A stretch of DNA of 41,856 nucleotides from a virus: the IMG/VR virus record IMGVR_UViG_3300023223_001075, positions 1 through 41,856 of that record. The stretch is one strand, 5' to 3'. The notes under the pieces are model-generated. The model was not told the origin of the DNA, searched no databases, and saw nothing but the letters and a program-made list of their open reading frames with translations. The number at the start of each line of letters is the position of its first letter. The first letter of the stretch is position 1. The position numbers and the translations under genes were made by a program. Shown in pieces: positions 1 to 5,430 of this stretch.

Positions 1-144
1 AATAATCTGCCGATTCGTTGGCAGGTTCAAACTTCTTTTCAAAATCTCTAAATGAATAGAGTTTATTGCCCACAAGCATCTTGGAACCTACTGTTCTAGA
101 AACTTTGCAGGTTCTTCCATTGATTTTGTTTATGAATTTGTGCA
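1..144. repeat. Terminal direct repeat (left copy)
   Basis: These 144 bases are identical to 41713-41856. The repeat lies inside a gene that reads continuously only if the two ends are joined, so the natural molecule is circular, circularly permuted or terminally redundant, with a unit length of 41,712 bp. An assembler overlap and a true short terminal repeat cannot be told apart from the sequence alone. Confidence 0.97.
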
Positions 145-145
145 T
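1..145 (-). CDS. Seam-spanning small protein, N-terminal part (70 aa when joined)
   Basis: On the minus strand an ATG at 145-143 opens a frame that runs off base 1. Joined to the other end of the window it continues to a TAA at 41645-41647, giving 70 residues. The product begins MHKFINKINGRTCKV and is basic and soluble, with aromatic residues near the C-terminus (LFYTGRYKQPYEI). I do not recognise a family. Its start overlaps the last 16 bases of the upstream 72-aa gene, so it is the last gene of the leftward early operon. The uninterrupted frame across the join is itself evidence that the join is real. Confidence 0.7.
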   Translation of the reverse strand, partial: MHKFINKINGRTCKVSRTVGSKMLVGNKLYSFRDFEKKFEPANESADY

Positions 146-348
146 TTGATTCGTTTGTACAAATTATTGATAGCTTTGGCTTTTTCGTATAGGGCTTCAA
201 TAGTGAACTCTTGATATTCACCTTCTGTTATGTTAGTATTTTTCATAGTATCCAAAGCTTGGTTCAGATCATGTAACTCTATGCCTTCAGGTGGATTACC
301 ACTCATTTTGATGAAGTCAATTTTCTCTCTAATTGTTTGCTTGATCAT
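130..348 (-). CDS. Small hypothetical early protein (72 aa)
   Basis: This is a soluble, mostly helical-looking protein beginning MIKQTIREKIDFIKM, followed by a run of charged and amphipathic sequence (residues about 20-65, with LHDLNQALDTMKN). I see no catalytic motif and no family I can name. It starts with ATG at 348, overlapping the stop of the HTH gene by 4 bases (345-348), so it is probably translationally coupled to that regulator and shares its promoter. It overlaps the next leftward gene at 130-145. A small accessory or regulatory role is plausible but not shown. Confidence 0.65.
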   Translation of the reverse strand: MIKQTIREKIDFIKMSGNPPEGIELHDLNQALDTMKNTNITEGEYQEFTIEALYEKAKAINNLYKRIKCTNS

Positions 349-542
349 TTCAATAAATCAGGTTGTAAAATGTTAAGAAGCTTTTCAATCCTTTGAACCC
401 CACGTATGTTGTCCAATTTCATGAATTGGAGTAGGCTTTGATAGTCAATGTCAGCCTGTGCAGCTATTTGATAAAGCGATTTGCCTTCATTGACAACCGC
501 ATTATTTACTAGCTCTTGTGTGTGTTTTAGTAGATCATTCAT
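345..542 (-). CDS. Small helix-turn-helix regulator (65 aa), probable leaderless mRNA
   Basis: The product is 65 residues with a Cro/CI-like helix-turn-helix core: GKSLYQIAAQADIDYQSLLQ (about residues 20-39) followed by a helix around RIEKLLNIL. It is shorter than lambda CI and close to a DNA-binding domain alone, so it may be Cro-like. ATG at 542 lies 6-8 bases after a candidate -10 box and has no Shine-Dalgarno, which suggests a leaderless transcript of the kind known for lambda cI from PRM. A perfect inverted repeat (GCTTAG at 543-548, CTAAGC at 561-566) covers the -10 region and is a candidate operator. It probably controls the leftward genes; its target is inferred. Confidence 0.7.
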   Translation of the reverse strand: MNDLLKHTQELVNNAVVNEGKSLYQIAAQADIDYQSLLQFMKLDNIRGVQRIEKLLNILQPDLLK

Positions 543-548
543 GCTTAG

Positions 549-576
549 ATATTATATAGGCTAAGCAATATGTCAA
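549..576 (-). promoter_or_regulatory. Leftward promoter P1 with inverted-repeat operator
   Basis: On the minus strand TTGACA (571-576) is followed by TATAAT (551-556, 14-bp spacer) or TAATAT (549-554, 16-bp spacer), just upstream of the HTH gene's ATG at 542. The arms GCTTAG and CTAAGC flank the -10. The region from ATTGCTTA through the -10 resembles the promoters at 1870-1897 and 9655-9682. The -35 overlaps the lipoprotein gene's stop codon. Confidence 0.6.
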
Positions 577-887
577 TTGCCAATTTCAAATAGATAATCA
601 TGAGAGAACTTTCCTATGTATATCCTCATTTTGACAGTTGATTTGTCAGGTGATGCATCATATCCCATGCCAGTAATAGATGGGGTTTTATCAGTATACA
701 ATTGAAGGCCATCTTCGTTAATGGCCCATGTGCCATCATGATCAACCATCAATGTGAATTGGTTGTCTGTATAATAGTTGTCGTAGTGGACATCTTGTAT
801 TAGGTTTCTCTCGTGGTGAGTTAGGTCGTCGCCGCCTTTTCCGCAAGCTAGGATCAGGAGTATTAGTGTTAGGTATAGATATTTCAT
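573..887 (-). CDS. Putative lipoprotein (104 aa), superinfection-exclusion candidate
   Basis: The N-terminus MKYLYLTLILLILACGKGG is a short lipoprotein signal peptide: a Lys, a hydrophobic stretch, and a lipobox with Cys15. Residue +2 is Gly, so an inner-membrane retention Asp is absent. The mature part of about 90 residues is polar and looks beta-rich (FTLMVDHDGTWAINEDGLQL). Phage-encoded lipoproteins such as T5 Llp and lambda Bor act at the cell surface and can block superinfection or alter serum resistance; early expression here fits such a role, but no family match was recognised. ATG at 887 overlaps the stop of the upstream gene in a TAATG junction. Confidence 0.72.
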   Translation of the reverse strand: MKYLYLTLILLILACGKGGDDLTHHERNLIQDVHYDNYYTDNQFTLMVDHDGTWAINEDGLQLYTDKTPSITGMGYDASPDKSTVKMRIYIGKFSHDYLFEIGN

Positions 888-1177
888 TATAATTCCCCCT
901 GAGTCGTGATGAGTTCAATGCTTTTCACCTTGCTCCAATCAAAACAAGGACCATCTGTCCAATTTGTGGGCATAAACCATCTATCACCGTAATAATCAAA
1001 GCCAACAGCCGCAGCTGACACCCCTCCTGATTTCCAAAATATTTTATATAAACCAAGAGAACAACCTCGAAATTGAGTTGGAGTCTCCTTATTTCGTGGA
1101 GGTGCGACAAAAGGGTTAGCTCTTTTAAAACGTTCTAAAGCTTTCTTTAGATTTATGAACTCTTGTTCTCTACTCAT
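887..1177 (-). CDS. Hypothetical early protein (96 aa)
   Basis: A soluble protein with a charged helical N-terminus (MSREQEFINLKKALERFKRANP) and an aromatic, Gly-rich C-terminal half containing GFDYYGDRWFMPTNWTDGP and a closing beta-like segment KVKSIELITT. The pattern suggests a small alpha-beta domain, but I cannot name a family. ATG at 1177 overlaps the stop of the membrane-protein gene upstream by 4 bases. A shorter frame inside it (925-1110) is a shadow. It belongs to the block of small genes between the promoter near 1870 and the lipoprotein gene. Confidence 0.65.
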   Translation of the reverse strand: MSREQEFINLKKALERFKRANPFVAPPRNKETPTQFRGCSLGLYKIFWKSGGVSAAAVGFDYYGDRWFMPTNWTDGPCFDWSKVKSIELITTQGEL

Positions 1178-1368
1178 GTTGTTAACGAATAATAAAGGAA
1201 AGAAAGGGTTAATGCGACAATGGCCACATCAAAAATAAAGGATATGGCTCCAAGAAGGTAACCAATAATTTCATGATCAGTTCTATTGACATAAAATTCT
1301 GCATGATCACCTATCACATGCCTAAAGGCAAATAATACCAGTATCGTTTTGAATAATGTGTCTTCCAT
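1174..1368 (-). CDS. Small membrane protein (about 64 aa)
   Basis: The start is set at ATG 1368 because AAGGAGG lies 9 bases upstream on the minus strand (about 1378-1384); a longer frame to 1416 would bury that site. The product begins MEDTLFKTILVLFAF, has a polar centre (GDHAEFYVNRTDHEI), and ends in a long hydrophobic stretch (GYLLGAISFIFDVAIVALTL), so one or two membrane helices are likely. Function is unknown. Neighbouring the lipoprotein gene, it could be another envelope-directed early product; a holin role is possible but is not suggested by its place in the early operon. Confidence 0.68.
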   Translation of the reverse strand: MEDTLFKTILVLFAFRHVIGDHAEFYVNRTDHEIIGYLLGAISFIFDVAIVALTLSFLYYSLTT

Positions 1369-1369
1369 T

Positions 1370-1597
1370 TTAATTTTCCTCCTTATTAAAAACACCTGGA
1401 TTACTATAAGCTTCAAGACCTTTTTCTAATTCGTCTTTAGATTCTGGTTCACGAACGATATTCCTTTTAATATCCTTTTTAGACATCCACAAAAAAGTTG
1501 TGCCATCAGGATCATCATCAAATATTATTTTAAACTGTGCAGCTGGAGCGCCCCTACTCCATCGACGGTAATTGAAGTTATCAAATTGTATCTTCAT
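1370..1597 (-). CDS. Hypothetical early protein (75 aa)
   Basis: A soluble 75-residue protein. Its first half, MKIQFDNFNYRRWSRGAPAA then FKIIFDDDPDGTTFLWMS, looks like a small beta-rich domain with several aromatics; the second half is charged and helical. I do not recognise it. ATG at 1597 abuts the stop of the next upstream gene, and its own stop ends just before the ATG at 1368, with that gene's ribosome-binding site inside this coding sequence, as expected for a compact operon. Confidence 0.62.
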   Translation of the reverse strand: MKIQFDNFNYRRWSRGAPAAQFKIIFDDDPDGTTFLWMSKKDIKRNIVREPESKDELEKGLEAYSNPGVFNKEEN

Positions 1598-1845
1598 TAC
1601 TCCGACCCCTTGTTTAACTCGTTGTACATTTCCATCCTGCTATCATGGATTTCATCTTTCAGAATATCTTTAAATTTATCCAATGCCTTATCACTCAATA
1701 AGAGTCTAGCATTAGACCCATTTTTTAATGATACTTCAAGTCCTTTTGTTTCTGACTCTTCAATATTAGCAATTATATCAGAAAAATTTTGAAGATCATT
1801 TGATAGTCGGCATATTTTGTCGTAGTCTGTTTGTTCCATTCTCAT
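1597..1845 (-). CDS. Hypothetical early protein (82 aa), first gene after promoter P2
   Basis: The product is acidic and helical: MEQTDYDKICRLSNDLQNFSD, then SLKNGSNARLLLSDKALDKFKDIL, and a charged C-terminus. It has no recognised domain. Two ATGs are possible, at 1845 and 1839; GGAGAG lies immediately before the first, so spacing favours the second, which would give 80 residues. It is the first gene downstream of the promoter at 1870-1897 and therefore probably heads a transcription unit running through the membrane, lipoprotein and HTH genes. Confidence 0.66.
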   Translation of the reverse strand: MRMEQTDYDKICRLSNDLQNFSDIIANIEESETKGLEVSLKNGSNARLLLSDKALDKFKDILKDEIHDSRMEMYNELNKGSE

Positions 1846-1869
1846 CTCTCCGTTGTGTAGTGTCTAAGT

Positions 1870-1897
1870 AGTATATAGCTTAAGCAATATTAGTCAA
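1870..1897 (-). promoter_or_regulatory. Leftward promoter P2
   Basis: On the minus strand TTGACT (1892-1897), a 16-bp spacer and TATACT (1870-1875) lie about 25 bases before the next gene. The 27 bases spanning the spacer, -10 and just downstream match the promoter at 9655-9682 at 22 positions and the one at 549-576 at 20 positions, including TTGCTTA before and CTTAGAC after the -10. Confidence 0.65.
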
Positions 1898-1919
1898 TAA
1901 GAAAAGTCCCAAACTCTCA

Positions 1920-2153
1920 TTATATTGAATATTGAGCATTGGCAGGAACTCTTTTATTCTGCGCTGCGCATGATCCGCAAGTTCTGTTTCCATAGCTATC
2001 GGAAAGAAAACTCACGCCACATTTTAGGCATCCTCTTTTCTTCTTCTGATTCATCTTTTTTAGCCCAGCTTCTCTATTTAATTGCTCTTGGGTGTAGTCT
2101 CTATTTATTAAGTCGTGAAAACTTTCGTGTAATATTGCTGATAGTTTGCTCAT
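1920..2153 (-). CDS. Zinc-ribbon protein (77 aa)
   Basis: The N-terminal half is helical (KLSAILHESFHDLINRDY). The C-terminal half carries a four-cysteine ribbon, RGCLKCGVSFLSDSYGNR then TCGSC, with a basic tail. CLKCG...GNR-CxxC ribbons occur in many phage and proteobacterial small proteins and bind zinc. Nucleic-acid binding and a regulatory role are plausible from the basic surroundings but inferred. ATG at 2153 overlaps the stop of the upstream gene by 4 bases. The gene ends just before promoter P2, so it is the last gene of the recombination unit. Confidence 0.72.
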   Translation of the reverse strand: MSKLSAILHESFHDLINRDYTQEQLNREAGLKKMNQKKKRGCLKCGVSFLSDSYGNRTCGSCAAQNKRVPANAQYSI

Positions 2154-2404
2154 TCTTTCTCCTCTTTATCGTCGAAGTCTTTTAAGATATATTCGTGTTT
2201 GAGGCTTGATATGTAAGATTCAATCACAGATTTAGTCTTGCCTTGAATTATCTGCTCATGTTTTTCGATGGTTACATTTTTTAGATCAGTGCAAACCCCA
2301 AGATCATAACTTTCTAATCTGTCAAACAATTTAATTGAAGATTCTGAAAGGTCGTCATTGGTAATGGTAAACTCAGCCGTAATTGTGTACGTTCTTTCGC
2401 TCAT
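2150..2404 (-). CDS. Hypothetical early protein (84 aa)
   Basis: An 84-residue acidic protein. The N-terminus alternates polar and hydrophobic residues (ERTYTITAEFTITNDDLSE) as in a beta-hairpin, then helices follow (SSIKLFDRLESYDL, KSVIESYISSLKHEYIL), ending KDFDDKEEKE. No family is recognised. The ATG at 2404 overlaps the nuclease gene stop by 4 bases, so the two are probably translationally coupled; a partner or inhibitor role for the nuclease is possible but not supported by any motif. Confidence 0.65.
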   Translation of the reverse strand: MSERTYTITAEFTITNDDLSESSIKLFDRLESYDLGVCTDLKNVTIEKHEQIIQGKTKSVIESYISSLKHEYILKDFDDKEEKE

Positions 2405-3282
2405 TCTTTCTCCAATTGTTGATAGTGTGAAGTTTTCATATAGAGAGACGTATCAATTCCAGCGTCTTCTAACATTTCTTTGCTTAGTCTTTTTGATGAC
2501 TTTTCCCTTAAGACATAGCCCTCCGGAGGGTTCGCCTTAGCTTCCTTTTTCACAGACTCAATATATTTTGTCACAGCGGGTCCCTTTTTCAAAACCTCTG
2601 TGACAGTCATCTCCTTATTGAATGCAGATTTTAAGGACTGGTTTAATTCTCTGCATCTTTTCTTTTTCGCACAATAATTGCATGCGTCTCCAACGGTTGG
2701 GATTGGCAATTTAGTCAAGAGATGGTCAACAACTTCGTAGTCAGTGGGGAAATGCTTGAACTCGTGAGGGGGTTGAATTACTCCTGTGTGGACTGGCTCT
2801 TCCAAATTGAAAGATTTTTTGTAGAGCCTTCCATATCCCCTTAATTGTGGGGCAGTGGAAGGAACGAATTTAAATCCAGTTTTGTAGTCAATGATTAAGG
2901 TGATGTCAGTAGTAGCATGCTCCATGACTAAATCCATCGTCCCGCATATTTCATCATCTTCTAAAAATAACTCTTGATGAACAGTGTAGTACCCATCCAT
3001 AACAAGCTGTTGTAATATAGTTATAATATACATAAGCTTTTCTTTTTCTTCAGCTGGCCAGTCATCAGCAAGATTGATATTAAATTCCAGGAAATCATGG
3101 ATGTGATCATCAAGAACCATATGAATAGTAGTTCCCATAAGAGCATAAACACTTGAAGTATTCTCAGACTCAAAGGCCCCGCAAAGGGCCAATTGATTCA
3201 GTGATGAGCAAGAGACTTTGCCTTCAACTGAAATATGCTTATGGGCTTCGGCTTTGGCGTAGTATTCTTTATATGAGATCAT
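2401..3282 (-). CDS. DUF2800-like PD-(D/E)XK exonuclease with Fe-S cysteines (293 aa)
   Basis: This resembles phage DUF2800/Cas4/RecB-type nucleases. Seen in the sequence: an N-terminal cysteine in LNQLALCGAFES (Cys34), a nuclease core ICGTMDLVMEH followed by LIIDYKTGF (Asp, then D-x-K), and a C-terminal cluster CNYCAKKKRC. The one-plus-three cysteine arrangement is the known 4Fe-4S ligand set of Cas4 and AddB-like nucleases. The family degrades DNA ends, and beside a Sak4-like ATPase and an SSB-like protein it would supply single strands for annealing recombination. The C-terminal 80 residues (VTEVLKKGPAVTKYI onward) are a helical extension. ATG at 3282 overlaps the upstream stop. Confidence 0.8.
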   Translation of the reverse strand: MISYKEYYAKAEAHKHISVEGKVSCSSLNQLALCGAFESENTSSVYALMGTTIHMVLDDHIHDFLEFNINLADDWPAEEKEKLMYIITILQQLVMDGYYTVHQELFLEDDEICGTMDLVMEHATTDITLIIDYKTGFKFVPSTAPQLRGYGRLYKKSFNLEEPVHTGVIQPPHEFKHFPTDYEVVDHLLTKLPIPTVGDACNYCAKKKRCRELNQSLKSAFNKEMTVTEVLKKGPAVTKYIESVKKEAKANPPEGYVLREKSSKRLSKEMLEDAGIDTSLYMKTSHYQQLEKE

Positions 3283-3559
3283 CTATAGCCTCTATACTAG
3301 TTCTCTCAGCAATCTCATCAACTAAATCGTTGATCTCTTCAGTTGCAGTTTTATCATTTTTCTTCCAAACATCCTTAATTGTCATATTGCTGAACTCCTT
3401 TGAATAAGGCACGAAGGTTGAGGTGGTTGAAATAGAGGTCTCTGAATCCCCACTACATTCAACTGTTGTTATATAACGCCAACCCCCTGGCACTCTCATA
3501 GCCTCGGTATAAGAATCAATGATGGTTGTTTCATGTAGTTTCATTTCATGTAGGTTCAT
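3269..3559 (-). CDS. Hypothetical phage protein with RVPGGWRY motif (96 aa)
   Basis: The start is ATG 3559, preceded by AAAGGAG at a good distance; the upstream ATG at 3580 has no such site. The product begins MNLHEMKLHETT and contains MRVPGGWRYITTVE, then VPYSKEF. Short phage proteins with a 'RVPGGWxY' beta-strand signature are common, but their role is unknown to me. The C-terminus (ATEEINDLVDEIAERTS) is an amphipathic helix. It overlaps the nuclease start at 3269-3282 and the previous gene at 3546-3559, keeping it within the recombination operon. Confidence 0.65.
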   Translation of the reverse strand: MNLHEMKLHETTIIDSYTEAMRVPGGWRYITTVECSGDSETSISTTSTFVPYSKEFSNMTIKDVWKKNDKTATEEINDLVDEIAERTSIEAIDDLI

Positions 3560-3818
3560 TAATGTCTTCTCCTTTCCCATTTAATACTAAGTGTGTATAT
3601 CCCTGGTAATATTCCATAATATCCTCAATTTTTTTATATTTTTCTATTGCATAATCTTCTCCACAGCAATCACATGTAACAAGATACGGATCACGACCAA
3701 GTTTTTCCTCAAATATTTGACAAGCTTTATATAGATCATCCTCTTCTATAAAAATGATTTTCCATTTGAGTTTTTCTTCCCCGCCTGAACTTAAGTCATA
3801 GAAATATGTGCCGCTCAT
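3546..3818 (-). CDS. Hypothetical Cys-containing protein (90 aa)
   Basis: The product begins MSGTYFYDLSSGGEEKLKWK and contains LVTCDCCGEDYAIEKY, three cysteines in a CDCC arrangement which might hold a metal with other ligands. The rest is acidic with helical segments. A TTG at 3830 would extend it by four residues, but ATG 3818 forms a TGATG junction with the stop of the ATPase gene and has GGGGGT upstream. No known family is recognised. It sits between the ATPase and the nuclease, so it may belong to the recombination module. Confidence 0.62.
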   Translation of the reverse strand: MSGTYFYDLSSGGEEKLKWKIIFIEEDDLYKACQIFEEKLGRDPYLVTCDCCGEDYAIEKYKKIEDIMEYYQGYTHLVLNGKGEDINEPT

Positions 3819-4477
3819 CAATACCCCCAATAATCACGAATACATTTATCAACCACAGCCAAATCATTATCAAATTCTTTAGCTGGGAACATTTCAGGCG
3901 GTGCTTTAAAAACAGACTGACTATCATATGAGGAATGAAAAGAATATTTGTCCTCAGTTTTTACAGCATAAAGGCAAACTGTAAACCTCCCCTCAATACA
4001 AGCTTTATCATCCAATAGTTTACCAAGAGTCTTAGGTTTTAGCTCTCCTTGGTCATCCTTATCAATGTGGTGCATGAAGTAAACATTCGTTTCCGGATGA
4101 AGATTCCTTGAGAAATCAATCAGGTCCCAGAAGTTTTTCCCAAGGTCAGTGAATTTTTGGTATCCAGTCTCGTTGGCCCTTTTGAAAAAAGAATGAGCCA
4201 TCAAATATTGACTGTCATCAATTACGATTACTTTCTTTTTATTGGTCATTGATTGAAAGCCCATGATTTGCATGAGTTTTTGATATGAACTATCGCGAGA
4301 TAAATTTATGATTGAACCAGAAGTGTTTTTCTCGCTATAAATCCCCCATTCCTTCAGACTGAAAGGGGGTTTTTTATGATCAACTGAAATGATGCAGGTT
4401 TCTTTGGGGTCCAAATTCCGTAAGGAGTAGCTTTTGCCACTCCCGGAACGACCCAATATTAAAATTGGCTCTGACAT
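3818..4477 (-). CDS. Sak4-like RecA-fold ATPase (219 aa)
   Basis: The Walker A motif GRSGSGKS lies at residues 9-16 (MSEPILILGRSGSGKSYSLR) and a Walker B-type VIVIDDSQYLM near residues 82-93. The later segment FMHHIDKDDQGELKPKTLGK is typical of the phage Sak4/AAA group, which are single-domain RecA-like ATPases promoting strand annealing with help from a phage SSB. The length fits that family. It starts 3 bases after the stop of the SSB-like gene (4480) and overlaps the following gene, so both DNA-binding partners are made together. A packaging or helicase ATPase is less likely given the size and neighbours. Confidence 0.82.
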   Translation of the reverse strand: MSEPILILGRSGSGKSYSLRNLDPKETCIISVDHKKPPFSLKEWGIYSEKNTSGSIINLSRDSSYQKLMQIMGFQSMTNKKKVIVIDDSQYLMAHSFFKRANETGYQKFTDLGKNFWDLIDFSRNLHPETNVYFMHHIDKDDQGELKPKTLGKLLDDKACIEGRFTVCLYAVKTEDKYSFHSSYDSQSVFKAPPEMFPAKEFDNDLAVVDKCIRDYWGY

Positions 4478-4479
4478 TA

Positions 4480-4998
4480 TTAAGTAGGCATCTTTTTAAA
4501 GTCGATGTCTGAAGTGCTTTCCGCTCCAGTCCTGATGTTTTTCTTGCCTACGTTTCGGAGCGCTTCTTCTTCCAAGTCTACAGCCTCAGTCAATGATTCC
4601 AAAATGGTATCATTTCCACCGACTGACTTTTTGTTTTTGTCATAGTAGCCACCAAAAGGTATAGCTCTTAAGAATCTGCCATCTTTAAAGGCCACCACGT
4701 AACCCTCAGCACCTACAATCTCTTGCTCAGATTCTAGGTCAACCCTGCCTATCATGACTTTCAAGCGACGTTTGATCTCTTCAATTGCCTTATCCTTGTC
4801 AGAATTTATATTTAAGAAATCAGTAAGATCAGGACCAGAATTTCCATGCTCATCTTTTAACGACATTGAAAACATTATTTTTTGTGGACCACCATTGAAC
4901 TCTTTTAATTCCGACTTGGTGACTTTAAATTTATAGACTCCAGTTTTTGGCGGAACTATATCGCCTACTTCTTTGTTTGTTGGATTGAATATACCCAT
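4480..4998 (-). CDS. SSB-like / DUF669-like single-stranded DNA-binding protein (172 aa)
   Basis: The first 110 residues look like a beta-barrel protein: GVYKFKVTKSELKEFNGGPQ, KIMFSMSLKDEHG, EGYVVAFKDGRFLRAIPFGG. The tail is acidic (about residues 125-172). This pattern and its position directly before a Sak4-like ATPase fit phage SSB or DUF669-type proteins, which coat single strands and help the annealase. ATG 4998 is preceded by AGAGG on the minus strand. It is the first gene of the leftward operon, so it would be expressed earliest. The assignment rests on pattern and context, not on a motif unique to the family. Confidence 0.62.
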   Translation of the reverse strand: MGIFNPTNKEVGDIVPPKTGVYKFKVTKSELKEFNGGPQKIMFSMSLKDEHGNSGPDLTDFLNINSDKDKAIEEIKRRLKVMIGRVDLESEQEIVGAEGYVVAFKDGRFLRAIPFGGYYDKNKKSVGGNDTILESLTEAVDLEEEALRNVGKKNIRTGAESTSDIDFKKMPT

Positions 4999-5138
4999 TG
5001 TAAACCTCTTTTAAATAGTGAAAAAAAAACGGTTTGCTTCAGACTCTTCCCTGTCGCTTAATCTGCCGTCGCCAGTGCCATGTTGTTGTGTTTAAGGTCG
5101 TCCCCTCATGGCTGGTAGTTGACTCATTGATAAAAGAC

Positions 5139-5166
5139 ATGTTATGGGGACCCAACACTATGTCAA
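5139..5166 (-). promoter_or_regulatory. Leftward early promoter
   Basis: On the minus strand TTGACA (5161-5166) is followed after 16 bp by TAACAT (5139-5144). It would drive the SSB-like gene and everything to its left, leaving a leader of roughly 135 bases. A GTTATGGGGACC element (5141-5152) overlaps the -10 and is nearly repeated at 5184-5195 (GTTATGTTTACC); these may be operators. Confidence 0.5.
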
Positions 5167-5207
5167 ATCAATTCTCAAAGAAAGTTATGTTTACCTAACA
5201 CCAAGCC

Positions 5208-5235
5208 TTGACAGTTATCAATATATGGATATATT
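5208..5235 (+). promoter_or_regulatory. Rightward early promoter
   Basis: TTGACA (5208-5213), a 16-bp spacer and TATATT (5230-5235) form a strong sigma70-type promoter. Transcription would begin near 5242, which rules out translation from a TTG at 5208 and fixes the start of the next gene at 5265. Together with the leftward promoter it makes a divergent control region whose -35 boxes are about 40 bp apart. Confidence 0.7.
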
Positions 5236-5264
5236 TAGACCAACTTTATTTTCAAGGATTTAGA

Positions 5265-5426
5265 ATGTTATTACAAGATGCCGCTAAATATATGGGGGTC
5301 ACTATTGACGCCCTTTATATGCACAAGAAAAGGAGGTCTAAATTGGGTCTTAAGATTTATGAAAATTCATCCAAAAGATTGGTTATTAGAAAGGCCGATG
5401 TTGATTCTTATCTAAAGAAAAGGTAA
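5265..5426 (+). CDS. Small HTH_17/excisionase-like DNA-binding protein (53 aa)
   Basis: The product begins MLLQDAAKYMGVTIDALYMH and continues with a basic segment and RLVIRKADVDSYLKKR. This is the winged-helix layout of excisionase/MerR-like HTH_17 proteins: recognition helix first, then a wing, then the characteristic 'D-x-x-Y/L' C-terminus. ATG 5265 has AAGGA 7 bases upstream and lies about 23 bases after the predicted transcription start. It is the first rightward gene, opposite the leftward operon, so a regulator of the divergent promoters is the natural reading. No integrase was found, so an excision role is unlikely. Confidence 0.75.
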   Translation: MLLQDAAKYMGVTIDALYMHKKRRSKLGLKIYENSSKRLVIRKADVDSYLKKR

Positions 5427-5430
5427 AAAG

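Noticed and set aside
5208-5264. TTG start that would lengthen the small HTH protein by 19 residues
   Set aside because: The TTG is the first part of a TTGACA -35 box and would lie upstream of the transcript; ATG 5265 has a good Shine-Dalgarno.
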